A DNA stretch of 64,000 nt from Gemmiger sp. An50 (GCF_002161595.1 NZ_NFID01000013.1:46213-110212), one strand, 5' to 3'. Shown: positions 51,601 to 58,737, numbered from the stretch's first letter. Notes: a model not told the origin generated them from the letters alone. Program-made: numbers and translations.

Positions 51601-52078
51601 GCTGCAGCCGGATAAGAGCGAATGCCTGATCGACATCACGGTGGACGCCTACATCCCCGAGCGGTACATCGCCGAGGCGGCGGGCCGCATCGAGGCCTAC
51701 AAGCGCATTGCCGCCATCGAGACCGAGGAGGACGCCCAGGACGTGCTGGACGAGCTGATCGACCGGTACGGCGACGTGCCTGCCAGCGTGGCGGGCCTGG
51801 TGGACATCTCGCTGGTGCGTGTGAGCGCCGCCCGGGCCGGTATCTATGAAATCGGCCAGAAGCGGGACGCGCTGATCCTCTATTCCGACACGCTGAACGC
51901 TCAGCGCATCAAGCTGGCGGTGGCGGCTCTGCCCGGGCGAATCACCGTGAACAGCAGCGCCAAGCCCTATCTGGCGGTGCGGGTGGCCTCCGGCGAAAAG
52001 CCGCTGGACATCCTGAAACAGGCGCTCAATGCCCTGGGGCCCGTGCAGGAGAACACCTCGGGAACAGAAAAAGTATAA
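48605..52078 (+). CDS. mfd: Transcription-repair coupling factor
   Basis: A 1157-residue ATP-dependent translocase that removes stalled RNA polymerase at DNA lesions and recruits UvrA. Domain order: UvrB-like N-terminal modules with GQFSVRGGIVDVFPP, a CarD-like RNA polymerase interaction domain (DIKPGDYVVHQNHGIG about 480-545), RecG-type translocase (Walker A GDVGVGKTE, DEEQ box IIDEEQRFGV, TRG motif GRVGRSGRKAY) and the C-terminal TRCF domain (IDITVDAYIPERYI). Length is standard. AGAAAGGACA precedes ATG 48605; the upstream frame to 48521 is non-homologous. Followed by a palindromic element and a terminator. Confidence 0.97.
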   Translation: MFESFKHTAEYKRLQTALQTPGAAALFGMPPVAHARILSELAADGGRSLLVVTPGEAEATRFAQDLEALGMPAAVFPPRDFLLRPIEGAGREYEYRRLAVLGDLVGGRLRAVCVPAEALLQYTVPKAEFCANTLTLKPGMTIPVKELAARLLAAGYHRRSQVEGPGQFSVRGGIVDVFPPDSKAPARAEFWGDEIDTLNSFDILSQRRDDALEKVYISPAREVLFGDAAETAAALRSALAAQKGRRASAMEKAMEADLAQLDAGLVPEALDKYLGIRYPKPATLLDYFDNAILVLEEPSAIREAHKATQFRRTEEMKGLFEEGLLCPGLDVLYQDLPDLMHAVDSMPSLCCENFARTMPEVKLKDIVNAPAHAHPPFSGEVAALAEDLEPLTKQGYVVELLAGTSRAAAALAKDLAAKGFAATAAKDVLPGPGVVAVRPGHLTGGAEFPFAKYALFTSRKAGSADTGKKPAKKKNKDALSSLTDIKPGDYVVHQNHGIGMYTGIQRLEVQGVVKDYLKISYDKGDTLYVPVTQLDLLSRYTAPGDSDKVKLAKLGGTEWAKTRRRVKTAAAEMAQELIELYAKRRQAKGFAFPEDSDWQRDFETRFEYDETGDQLTAAAEIKKDMEKPWPMDRLLCGDVGVGKTEVALRAAFKCIMGGKQCAILAPTTLLAWQHYNGLLARMEAFPVKAGLLSRFRTPTQQKNTLRGLKEGTVDVVVGTHRLLSDDVKFKDLGLVIIDEEQRFGVKHKEKLKEAFIGVDMLTLSATPIPRTLNMAMSGIRDMSTIEEPPVERQPIETYVMEYDRTIVAEAIKKELARGGQVYYLHNRVDSIDACAGMVGQMVPGARIATAHGKMTEEQLSKVWQQLLDGEIDVLVCTTLIETGVDVRNCNTLIIEDSDKMGLAQLYQIRGRVGRSGRKAYAYFTFQRDRVLTDVAAKRLSAIREFTSFGSGFRIAMRDLQIRGAGNLLGQSQHGHMEAVGYDLYVKILNNAIAMAKGEELQPDKSECLIDITVDAYIPERYIAEAAGRIEAYKRIAAIETEEDAQDVLDELIDRYGDVPASVAGLVDISLVRVSAARAGIYEIGQKRDALILYSDTLNAQRIKLAVAALPGRITVNSSAKPYLAVRVASGEKPLDILKQALNALGPVQENTSGTEKV

Positions 52079-52116
52079 AATTGCATGCAAACGCCGCCCA
52101 AAGGGCAAAAAGAATG

Positions 52117-52292
52117 AAGGAAACACCGCACAATTCACGGCGAATGCCTCAGGCGGCGTATCACGCCAAAATTTTCCGTGCTGTTTTCCAAAAATGCTCG
52201 CCAATCCACAAAGGATTGGCTGCGCTTTTTGGTTCATATCACAAAAAATTTTCCGGCGTGCTCCACCACCTGGAATTGTGCAGTATTGCCTT
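52117..52292. repeat. 176-bp imperfect palindromic element (MITE-like or long hairpin)
   Basis: Terminal inverted repeats of 20 bases (52117-52136 and 52273-52292; 17 of 20 match) enclose further mirrored blocks: CACGCC..AAAATTTT on both arms, CCAAAAA on both arms, and a central CCAATCC-acaaa-GGATTGG hairpin. The whole unit can fold end to end. It has no open reading frame worth calling and no clear target duplication. A miniature transposon-like repeat or a structured 3' RNA are alternatives. It lies in the 340-base gap behind mfd. Confidence 0.6.
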
Positions 52293-52319
52293 GAGAAATT
52301 AACCAATATCGTGTAATAT
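52291..52319 (+). promoter_or_regulatory. Promoter of the phospholipase C-like gene
   Basis: TTGAGA (52291-52296), 17-base spacer, TAATAT (52314-52319). The transcript start would fall inside the following hairpin, see next feature. Confidence 0.6.
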
Positions 52320-52321
52320 AA

Positions 52322-52356
52322 AAGGGTATGCGTGGTTTTTGCGCATACCCTTTTTT
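52322..52356 (+). terminator. Terminator, probably of mfd
   Basis: Stem AAGGGTATGCG with CGCATACCCTT around a loop of about 9 bases, followed by TTTT. It is about 245 bases downstream of mfd and abuts the promoter at 52291-52319, so transcripts begun there start within the left arm and escape it. Confidence 0.75.
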
Positions 52357-52418
52357 CAGCGATTTTACCGCCCCCGCATCAAGGCAAGGCCTGGGGGCTG
52401 AAAGGAAGATTGAATTCC

Positions 52419-53471
52419 ATGCCGGAAGGCTATACTCACATCCGAACCGCCCGGGCGGCGGCGCGCCTGGCGAACATCGAACCCGCCGACCGCGCGGCCT
52501 TCGACTGCGGCGCCAACGGGCCGGATATGCTGTTCTGTTACCGGGTCTGGCGCAAGAGCGCCCGCCGGGGCGAGGACCTGCCCAAGATCGGCGACCGGCT
52601 GCACAATGAAAACACCGGTGCATTTTTGCAGGCGCTGCTGGAAACGGCCAAGACTCCGGCTCAGCAGAGCTACGCGCTGGGCTTTTTGTGTCACTACGCG
52701 GCGGACTGCGCGCTGCACCCTTATGTGGTGATGATCACCAAGCCGGGCGCTGCCTACGGCATGCCGGGCGGCCACGGCTATTTTGAGATCGCACTGGACA
52801 GCTTTCTCCACCAAAAGGATACCGGAAAAAGCGCGGTGCCGGTGGACGTGAACACCCCCGCCCTGAGCGAGGAGGCGCTGGAGGGTGCGGCCGAGCTTTT
52901 GCAGGCGGGCATCCGGGCGGCGCTGGGCCAGACCGTGAGCCGCCGTGCGGTGAAGGACAGCTTTGTCCACACCCGGCTGCTGCGCCGGCATTTTGTGAGC
53001 CGGATGCGGGTCAAATACGCCCTCTTCTGGCTGGTGGAGCCGCTGTTTGGCGGCCGCGGCTTCATCACCGGCCACATCACCCCCGCCCGTCTCAAGGGGA
53101 CCGGCAAAAACGAGACCCCGCTGCCGGAGGTGTGGGAGCATCCCTTCACCGGCGAGGAGCAGCAGGCCGACCTGGCCGCGCTGCTGGAGCAGGCCGAGCG
53201 CACCGGCGCGGCTTATATGATGGCCGCCCAGGGCTACTGGCAGGGCAAGCTTCGCCTGGAAAAGGTGATGGGCATCATCGGGTCCCGCAGCTATCTTTCC
53301 GGCCTGGAGGACGAGCTGAGCGCCCCGCGTCTGGAAGAGAGCCAGGAGGCGGCCGCAGAGTCTGAGCAGCCGCAGCTGGAAACACCGGAGCAGGAACCGG
53401 AAGCGGCCGAGGAGCCGAAATGGCGGGATATTGACATTTTTGACGAACTGGACCATAATAGTGTAGGTTAA
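52419..53471 (+). CDS. Zinc-dependent phospholipase C-like protein
   Basis: A 350-residue protein with the helical fold of zinc-dependent phospholipase C (PF00882-like). Metal-binding His/Asp positions are visible in GYTHIRTA at the N-terminus, CGANGPDMLF, HNENTGAF and LGFLCHYAADCALHPYV. No signal peptide is seen, unlike secreted toxins, so an intracellular or housekeeping role is more likely. The C-terminal 60 residues are Glu/Pro-rich. ATG 52419 follows AAAGGAA at a slightly long distance. The substrate is not known. Confidence 0.8.
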   Translation: MPEGYTHIRTARAAARLANIEPADRAAFDCGANGPDMLFCYRVWRKSARRGEDLPKIGDRLHNENTGAFLQALLETAKTPAQQSYALGFLCHYAADCALHPYVVMITKPGAAYGMPGGHGYFEIALDSFLHQKDTGKSAVPVDVNTPALSEEALEGAAELLQAGIRAALGQTVSRRAVKDSFVHTRLLRRHFVSRMRVKYALFWLVEPLFGGRGFITGHITPARLKGTGKNETPLPEVWEHPFTGEEQQADLAALLEQAERTGAAYMMAAQGYWQGKLRLEKVMGIIGSRSYLSGLEDELSAPRLEESQEAAAESEQPQLETPEQEPEAAEEPKWRDIDIFDELDHNSVG

Positions 53472-53530
53472 TAAAAAAGAACCGGCCCATTCCGGGCCTG
53501 TGGTTTGAAAATAAAGTGAGGAAGAATGCT

Positions 53531-54259
53531 ATGCTGAAACTGGAGCATCTGGCCTGGAGCATTCCGGGCGGCGAGAGCATCATCAAGGACATCGACCTGG
53601 AGCTGGGCGAAGGCAAGCTGGTGGTGGTCACCGGCCCCAACGGCGGCGGCAAGACCAGTCTGGCCAAGCTGATCGCCGGTGTGGAGACCCTGACCGGCGG
53701 CCGCATCATTTTTGACGGCGAGGACATCACCGATCTGGACGTGACCCAGCGGGCCAAAAAGGGCCTGGCTTACGCCTTCCAGCAGCCGGTGCGCTTTAAG
53801 GGCCTCACCGTGCGGGATATGCTGGAGCTGGCCGCAGGTGAAAAGCTGAACGAGGGCGCGCTCTGCGCGCTGATGGGCAAGGTGGGCCTTTGCGCCAGCG
53901 AATACATCGACCGCGAGCTGAACGCCAGCCTGTCCGGCGGCGAGATCAAGCGCATCGAGATCGCCAGCGTGCTGGCCCGCAAGGCCAAGCTGTCCATCTT
54001 CGACGAGCCGGAAGCCGGCATCGACCTGTGGAGCTTTGCCCGCCTGGTGGAGACCTTTGAGGAGCTGCGCGCCAAGAGCACCGGCACCCTGCTGGTGATC
54101 AGCCATCAGGAGCGTATCCTGTCCATCGCCGACGAGATCGTTGTGATCGCCGACGGCAAGGTGCGCCAGCACGGCCCCCGGCAGGAGATCCTGCCCCAGC
54201 TGCTGGCCAATGAACACGCGGTGCGCTGCCCGCTGGAAAAGGAGAGTGCGATCGTATGA
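53531..54259 (+). CDS. sufC: SufC-type ABC ATPase of a minimal Fe-S assembly system
   Basis: A 242-residue ATPase with Walker A GPNGGGKTS, signature LSGGEIKR and Walker B LSIFDEP typical of SufC, which drives Fe-S cluster assembly on SufB. The next gene overlaps by four bases and encodes the SufB-like partner. No sufD, sufS or sufU is present, so this is a two-gene SUF-like minimal system of the type described for anaerobes and archaea. GAGGAAG precedes ATG 53531. Confidence 0.9.
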   Translation: MLKLEHLAWSIPGGESIIKDIDLELGEGKLVVVTGPNGGGKTSLAKLIAGVETLTGGRIIFDGEDITDLDVTQRAKKGLAYAFQQPVRFKGLTVRDMLELAAGEKLNEGALCALMGKVGLCASEYIDRELNASLSGGEIKRIEIASVLARKAKLSIFDEPEAGIDLWSFARLVETFEELRAKSTGTLLVISHQERILSIADEIVVIADGKVRQHGPRQEILPQLLANEHAVRCPLEKESAIV

Positions 54260-55173
54260 ACCAGATCACCGACGAACTGCTGCGCCTGATCTCCGCCAAC
54301 CCCATCGACGGAAAGAGCGCTTTCAACATCCGGGAGGACAGCCAGTGCGCTGGCCGCCAGTCCACCGAGAATATCTCCATTGAGAACAAAGAGGGTGCGC
54401 CCGGCATCGTGATCCGGGTCAAGCCCGGCACCAAGGGCGAGACCGTGTACATCCCCGCCTGCGTGACCCACGCCGGTGTGGACGATCTGGTCTACAACGA
54501 CTTCTATATCGGCGAGGGCGCCGACGTGACTGTGCAGGCCGGCTGCGGCGTGCACAGCGAAGGCGAGGAGCAGGCCCGCCACAACGGCATCCACCGCTTC
54601 TTCCTGGAAAAGAACGCCAAGGTGCTGTATCTGGAAAAGCACATCGCCACCGGCAGCGGCACCGGCGAGAAGCGCATTGACCCGGTGACCGACATCGAGC
54701 TGGCCGAGGGCGCCAGCCTGGAGATGGACACCGTGCAGCTGGGCGGCGTGACCAGCACCACCCGCAAGACCCGCGCGGTGCTGCAGAAGGACGCCCGCCT
54801 GGTGGTGCGTGAGCGCATCATGACCGACGGCGACGAGTACGCCCGCACCGATTTTGTGGTGCGCATGGAGGGCGAGGGCAGCGCCTGTGACCTGGTGAGC
54901 CGCAGCGTGGCCCGGGGCAACTCCCGTCAGGAGTTCTATTCCACCCTGAAGGGCAACGCCGCCTGCACCGGCCATTCCGAGTGCGACGCCATCCTGGCCG
55001 AGAACGGCAAGGTGCTGGCCCAGCCCGGTCTGGAGGCAAACCATGTGGATGCTCAGCTGATCCACGAGGCCGCCATCGGCAAGATCGCCGGTGAGCAGCT
55101 GCTCAAGCTGCGCACCCTGGGTCTGACCAGCGAGGAAGCCGAGGAGAAGATCATCCAGGGCTTCCTAAAATAA
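54256..55173 (+). CDS. sufB: SufB/SufD-like scaffold protein of a minimal Fe-S assembly system
   Basis: A 305-residue protein of the SufB/SufD family, shorter than classical SufB (about 470). The beta-helix core is recognisable (IGEGADVTVQAGCGVHSEG, VQLGGVTSTTRKTRA) and the C-terminal SufBD segment (HSECDAILAENGKVLAQPGLEA, LIHEAAIGKIAGEQLLKLRTLGL) is intact, including the conserved Glu/His-rich region that contacts SufC. It acts with SufC to build Fe-S clusters; the sulfur source is not encoded here. Ends at a strong terminator. Confidence 0.9.
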   Translation: MNQITDELLRLISANPIDGKSAFNIREDSQCAGRQSTENISIENKEGAPGIVIRVKPGTKGETVYIPACVTHAGVDDLVYNDFYIGEGADVTVQAGCGVHSEGEEQARHNGIHRFFLEKNAKVLYLEKHIATGSGTGEKRIDPVTDIELAEGASLEMDTVQLGGVTSTTRKTRAVLQKDARLVVRERIMTDGDEYARTDFVVRMEGEGSACDLVSRSVARGNSRQEFYSTLKGNAACTGHSECDAILAENGKVLAQPGLEANHVDAQLIHEAAIGKIAGEQLLKLRTLGLTSEEAEEKIIQGFLK

Positions 55174-55187
55174 TCTGCTTTTCAAAG

Positions 55188-55217
55188 TACGCCGGAGAAT
55201 ACTCCGGCGTATTTTTT
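55188..55217 (+). terminator. Terminator of sufCB
   Basis: Stem TACGCCGGAG with CTCCGGCGTA, tetraloop, followed by TTTTTTG. Confidence 0.92.
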
Positions 55218-55229
55218 GTGTCGCTGGGG

Positions 55230-55262
55230 TTTTCCACAGAGAAAGGCCGTTCTTGTGGAAAA
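55230..55262. repeat. Inverted repeat of a DnaA-box-like 9-mer
   Basis: TTTTCCACA (55230-55238) and its exact reverse complement TGTGGAAAA (55254-55262) lie 15 bases apart, one mismatch each from the DnaA box TTATCCACA. Between the sufCB and feo terminators; may be a protein site or a hairpin. Confidence 0.4.
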
Positions 55263-55275
55263 ACAGGCGGAAAAT

Positions 55276-55313
55276 GCAGCACCGCCCGGGAAGTATTTCC
55301 CGGGCGGTGCTGC
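55276..55313 (-). terminator. Terminator of the feo operon
   Basis: Seventeen-base stem GCAGCACCGCCCGGGAA with its complement and, on the minus strand, ATTTTCC after it. Lies just after the last small feo gene. Confidence 0.8.
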
Positions 55314-55376
55314 TGTTTGAAAAAGAAGATTGGAAGAAATCTTTAGGGGAATGTCTCAATTGAAAACCGGCGGCAC

Positions 55377-55586
55377 TCACCGGGAATGATTTGAGGCGGG
55401 GGCGTTCCGGTCCGGTGCAGGGTGGCTGCAATGCCCGCCCGCGTGGCAGCTGCCGGAACATCCGGCACAGCCGCCGGAGCATCCGCAGCAGCCGCCCTTG
55501 CCGCCAAAATGTTTCCTGGTGGCCAGAACGGCCAGCACCAGCAGCACCGCAACGATCCCGAGTACGATCCAATCGGCAGGATTCAT
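55377..55586 (-). CDS. FeoB-associated Cys-rich membrane protein
   Basis: A 69-residue small protein with one N-terminal membrane helix (about 6-24) followed by a Gly/Cys/His-rich stretch (GGCCGCSGGCAGCSGSCH). This is the layout of the FeoB-associated Cys-rich protein family found behind feoB in Clostridia, thought to bind or hand over iron. GAAGGTG precedes ATG 55586. Last gene of the feo operon. Confidence 0.85.
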   Translation of the reverse strand: MNPADWIVLGIVAVLLVLAVLATRKHFGGKGGCCGCSGGCAGCSGSCHAGGHCSHPAPDRNAPASNHSR

Positions 55587-55620
55587 AAAAGCACCTTCTT
55601 TCCGCCGCAGCGCGTGCGGC

Positions 55621-55737
55621 TCATTTTTTGAAGTGTTTTTTCAGCCAGTCCGCCAGGCGAAACAGGCCCATGGCCGCAAAGTAGAGTGCCAGAAACGCGG
55701 CCAGCACATAGAGCATGGAAACAGACGGTTCACCCAT
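55621..55737 (-). CDS. 38-residue membrane microprotein between feoB and the Cys-rich gene
   Basis: A small ORF of 38 residues starting three bases after the feoB stop and ending 34 bases before the Cys-rich gene. It has one predicted membrane helix (about 9-26: YVLAAFLALYFAAMGLF) and an amphipathic basic tail (LADWLKKHFKK). GGTGGAGG lies in the feoB end at a suitable distance. Tight spacing and sensible composition support a real gene; it may be a FeoB-stabilising or regulatory microprotein (inference). Confidence 0.65.
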   Translation of the reverse strand: MGEPSVSMLYVLAAFLALYFAAMGLFRLADWLKKHFKK

Positions 55738-55740
55738 GGC

Positions 55741-57927
55741 TTACGCGGCGGCCTCCACCGAACGTTTGGCGTAGACCCGGTTTGCCTTATAGGGGTCCGG
55801 ACGGAACAGCAGGAACAGCATGACCGCCAGCACCGCGAAGGCGATGAAGGTCCAGGGGTTCACGGCCACCTGACCGGCGGCCAGACCGCCCAGCTGGTAG
55901 ACGATGAGCGCCACTGCATAGGCGAAGATATTCTGATAGAGGATAGCAAACCAGAACCATTTGCGGTCCTGCATTTCCTTGGCCATGGTGGCGATGGCCG
56001 CCAGGCAGGGGCTGTTCAGCAGGTTGAAGACCAGGAAGGAGAAGCCTGCGGCCGCGCAGGGGAACCAGGCGCCCACCGCGGCGGCAACTGCGCCGGTGTC
56101 CTCCACCAGATCCTCGGATACGTTGGCCAGCACGCCCATGGTGGTAACGATGGCCTCCTTGGCGGTGAAGCCGGAGATGGAGGAAGCCACGGGCTGCCAC
56201 TGGCCGAAGCCCAGGGGGGCGAAAATCACGGCGATGGCGCTGCCCACTACGGCCAGCAGGGAAGCGGAGGTGTCCTCCACCAGGCCGAAGGCGCCGTTCT
56301 CAAAGCCGAAGCTGGAAAGGAACCACATGACCACGCAGGCCAAAAACAGAATGGTACCGGCCTTGATCAGGTAGCCCCGCAGCCGTTCCCATACGTGCAT
56401 CAGCACGGTTTTGGCGCTGGGCATGTGGTAGGCGGGCAGCTCCATCACAAAGGGAGCGGGCTTGCCGGAGAAGGGTTTTGTCTTTTTGAGCATGATGGCG
56501 GACACCAGCACCGCGCCAATGCCGATCAGATACATCACCGGGCCCAGGTTTGCCGCCAGCAGCTTGCTGCCGGTGGCCTGGCCCGCCATCACCGCGCTGA
56601 GCAGGGCAATGACCGGCAGCTTTGCGCCGCAGGGCACGAAGGTGGTGGTCATGATGGTCAGGCGGCGGTCGTTGTCCTGCTCGATGGTCTTGGAGGCCAT
56701 GATGCCGGGCACACCGCAGCCGGAGGAGATCATCAAGGGAATGAAGCTCTTACCGGAAAGGCCGAAGTGGCGGAAGATCCGGTCCATCACGAAGGCGATG
56801 CGCACCATGTAGCCGCAGTCCTCCAGAATGGAAAGGAAGAGGAACAGAATCGCCATCTGGGGCGCGAAGCCCAGAACTGCGCCCACGCCGCCGATGATGC
56901 CGTCCACCACCAGGCTGATGAGCACATCGCTTACGCCTGCGCCGGTCAGCAGGTCGCCCACCATACCCTGGATACCGCCCACAAAGGTGTCGTTGGTCCA
57001 GTCGGTGACCCAGGTGCCCACGGTGGAAACCGAAATGAAGTACACCGCCCACATAATCAGCAGGAAAATGGGCAGGCCCAGCACCCGGTTGGTCACCACC
57101 CGGTCGATCCGGTCGGACAGGCTCATCTGTCCGGCGGGCTTTTTCACAGTGGCGTGCACCAGGCCCTGAATGTGGCGGTAGCGCTGGTCGGTGATGACCG
57201 CCTCCACATCATCGTCATATTCCTTGGCGATGGCATCGGCAAGGGGCTTGTAAGCGTTGTCTGCATCCAGATGCAGCTGCTCCAGCACCTTGGCATCCTG
57301 CTCCAGCAGCTTGATGGCGTACCAGCGCTGCTCCTGCTCCGGCACACCGGCGGGCAGGTTGGCGCAAACTTCAGAAATCTTTTCCTCAATTGCCTTTTCA
57401 AAAATGGCCCCGGGGCGCTTGACCTGACGGCTTTTGGCCAGCTTCACAGCTTCCGCCACCACTTCTTTCAGGCCGGTGCCCTTCAGGGCGCTGGTCTCCA
57501 CGATGGGGCAGCCCAGCCGCAGCGAAAGGTCGGCCACGTCGATGCGGATGCCGTTTTTCTTTACCAGGTCGCTCATGTTCAGCGCCACCACCACCGGGAT
57601 ACCGGTCTCGATCAGCTGACCGGTCAAGTAGAGGTTGCGCTCGATGTTGGTGGCGTCCACCAGATCAATGATCACGTCCGGGCGGTCGTTCAAAATGTAA
57701 TCCCGGGTGACCACCTCTTCCAGCGTATAGGGGGAAAGGGAATATACGCCGGGCAGGTCGGTCACATCGACTACTTCGCCCTTTTTGCCGGTTTTCAGCT
57801 TGCCGGTCTTTTTCTCCACGGTAACGCCGGGCCAGTTGCCCACATATTGATTCGCGCCGGTCAACGCGTTGAACATGGTGGTCTTGCCGCAGTTCGGGTT
57901 GCCGGCCAGTGCGATGGTGATTGCCAT
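55741..57927 (-). CDS. feoB: Ferrous iron transport protein B
   Basis: The GTPase-coupled Fe(II) importer (728 aa). N-terminal G domain: G1 GNPNCGKTT (about 10-18), G3 DLPGVYSLS, G4 NMSD; then a helical GDI-like spacer and the membrane domain with the two inverted gate repeats (e.g. GCGVPGIMASKTI and a second GPCAAA-like repeat near PCLAAIATM) and about ten helices. The start is ATG 57927, since GGAGGTGG lies upstream; GTG 57942 is too near it. Between two feoA genes upstream and two small membrane ORFs downstream. Confidence 0.96.
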   Translation of the reverse strand: MAITIALAGNPNCGKTTMFNALTGANQYVGNWPGVTVEKKTGKLKTGKKGEVVDVTDLPGVYSLSPYTLEEVVTRDYILNDRPDVIIDLVDATNIERNLYLTGQLIETGIPVVVALNMSDLVKKNGIRIDVADLSLRLGCPIVETSALKGTGLKEVVAEAVKLAKSRQVKRPGAIFEKAIEEKISEVCANLPAGVPEQEQRWYAIKLLEQDAKVLEQLHLDADNAYKPLADAIAKEYDDDVEAVITDQRYRHIQGLVHATVKKPAGQMSLSDRIDRVVTNRVLGLPIFLLIMWAVYFISVSTVGTWVTDWTNDTFVGGIQGMVGDLLTGAGVSDVLISLVVDGIIGGVGAVLGFAPQMAILFLFLSILEDCGYMVRIAFVMDRIFRHFGLSGKSFIPLMISSGCGVPGIMASKTIEQDNDRRLTIMTTTFVPCGAKLPVIALLSAVMAGQATGSKLLAANLGPVMYLIGIGAVLVSAIMLKKTKPFSGKPAPFVMELPAYHMPSAKTVLMHVWERLRGYLIKAGTILFLACVVMWFLSSFGFENGAFGLVEDTSASLLAVVGSAIAVIFAPLGFGQWQPVASSISGFTAKEAIVTTMGVLANVSEDLVEDTGAVAAAVGAWFPCAAAGFSFLVFNLLNSPCLAAIATMAKEMQDRKWFWFAILYQNIFAYAVALIVYQLGGLAAGQVAVNPWTFIAFAVLAVMLFLLFRPDPYKANRVYAKRSVEAAA

Positions 57928-57972
57928 AGCTGTGAATGCCACCTCCAGTTGCGGTTCGCTTGAGCAAACCTG

Positions 57973-57990
57973 AATTAGCTTGAACTAACT
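57973..57990 (-). promoter_or_regulatory. DtxR-type operator upstream of feoB
   Basis: AATTAG-N6-CTAACT, with the same TTAG-N6-CTAA core as the two sites before the first feoA gene, placed between feoA and feoB. It suggests a second iron-regulated start point inside the operon. Confidence 0.55.
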
Positions 57991-58017
57991 ATTGGGCGAA
58001 AAAAATGACCGCGCCGC

Positions 58018-58248
58018 TTATGCGGTCACCGGTTCCACGTCCACACAGGCGGCGTCCGCCTTGCGCAGCGTAAGCTCGTAGCCTCGCACGGTGATCTCCA
58101 CCGGGTCGCCCAGAGGGGCAACCTTGCGGATGTGGATCTCGCTGCCCTTGGTGAGGCCCATGTCCATGATGCGGCGCTTGTAGGCGCCCTCGCCGTTGAT
58201 GCGGCGCACGGTCACCCGGGTGCCGACTTTTGCGTCCTGTAGGGTCAT
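58018..58248 (-). CDS. feoA: FeoA-family protein 1
   Basis: A 76-residue SH3-like FeoA domain protein (MTLQDAKVGTRVTVRRI, GEGAYKRRIMDMGLTKGSEIHI). FeoA binds the cytoplasmic side of FeoB and supports transport. GAGGAGGAG precedes ATG 58248. It is the second of two feoA genes in tandem, the products of which differ clearly. Confidence 0.92.
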   Translation of the reverse strand: MTLQDAKVGTRVTVRRINGEGAYKRRIMDMGLTKGSEIHIRKVAPLGDPVEITVRGYELTLRKADAACVDVEPVTA

Positions 58249-58325
58249 GTTCGTTTCTCCTCCTCAAAGCTCCGGCCGCTGGGCCGGCTTATCGTGAACA
58301 GCCAGCGGGCAAGGCCCGCCGCCGT

Positions 58326-58538
58326 TTACACATAGATATGCAGAGCCTGCTCCTGGTTGATGGCGATACGGGCGTCCTTTACATGGACAATCACATCGCC
58401 CTGCAGCTGGTTGATCAGCGTGACGCTGACTCCCTCGTGGAAACCCAGCGCCCGCAGATGGGCGCGTACCTCGGAATTGCCGCTGAGCCGCCGGATCACA
58501 TAGGACTGACCGGCCGCTGCCATAGAAATGGGCATCAT
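58326..58538 (-). CDS. feoA: FeoA-family protein 2
   Basis: A 70-residue FeoA-type domain (YVIRRLSGNSEVRAHLRALGFHEGVSVTLI) more divergent than the next gene. AAGGAAAGGA precedes ATG 58538; ATG 58535 is next to it. First gene of the iron-uptake operon, just downstream of a promoter overlapped by DtxR-like operators. Confidence 0.9.
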   Translation of the reverse strand: MMPISMAAAGQSYVIRRLSGNSEVRAHLRALGFHEGVSVTLINQLQGDVIVHVKDARIAINQEQALHIYV

Positions 58539-58593
58539 AACGCATCCTTTCCTTCACACGCGGCGCCCGTCCCGGGCCCGGTGGCTCTCATTG

Positions 58594-58611
58594 AGTTAGC
58601 TTCTTCTAACT
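58594..58611 (-). promoter_or_regulatory. DtxR-type operator 1 of the feo operon
   Basis: Perfect inverted repeat AGTTAG-N6-CTAACT between the promoter and the first feoA gene. The TTAG-N6-CTAA core matches the half-sites of DtxR/IdeR-family iron repressors (consensus TTAGGTTAGCCTAACCTAA). Confidence 0.65.
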
Positions 58612-58619
58612 GCAATACA

Positions 58620-58648
58620 AGGTTAGCACCGACTAACGCCTTTGTCAA
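58620..58648 (-). promoter_or_regulatory. Promoter of the feo operon with overlapping operator 2
   Basis: Minus-strand perfect TTGACA (plus 58643-58648), 17-base spacer, weak TAACCT (plus 58620-58625). A second inverted repeat GTTAG-N6-CTAAC (58622-58637) overlaps the -10 and spacer, placed to block polymerase when iron is plentiful. Confidence 0.65.
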
Positions 58649-58680
58649 GAGATTGACGCAAAATTTTTTTCGGGGCAAAC

Positions 58681-58708
58681 AAAAAGCCCCATGCGCATGG
58701 CATGGGGC
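58681..58708 (-). terminator. Terminator of the Na/Pi cotransporter gene
   Basis: Stem AAGCCCCATGC with GCATGGGGC; on the minus strand GCTTTTTGTTTG follows. Confidence 0.85.
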
Positions 58709-58737
58709 GGTATGGCAATTTAAAAATCCGGGAGCGG

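Noticed and set aside
55498..57963. 821-residue plus-strand frame
   Set aside because: Antisense of feoB; His/Gln/Gly-rich shadow with no homology.
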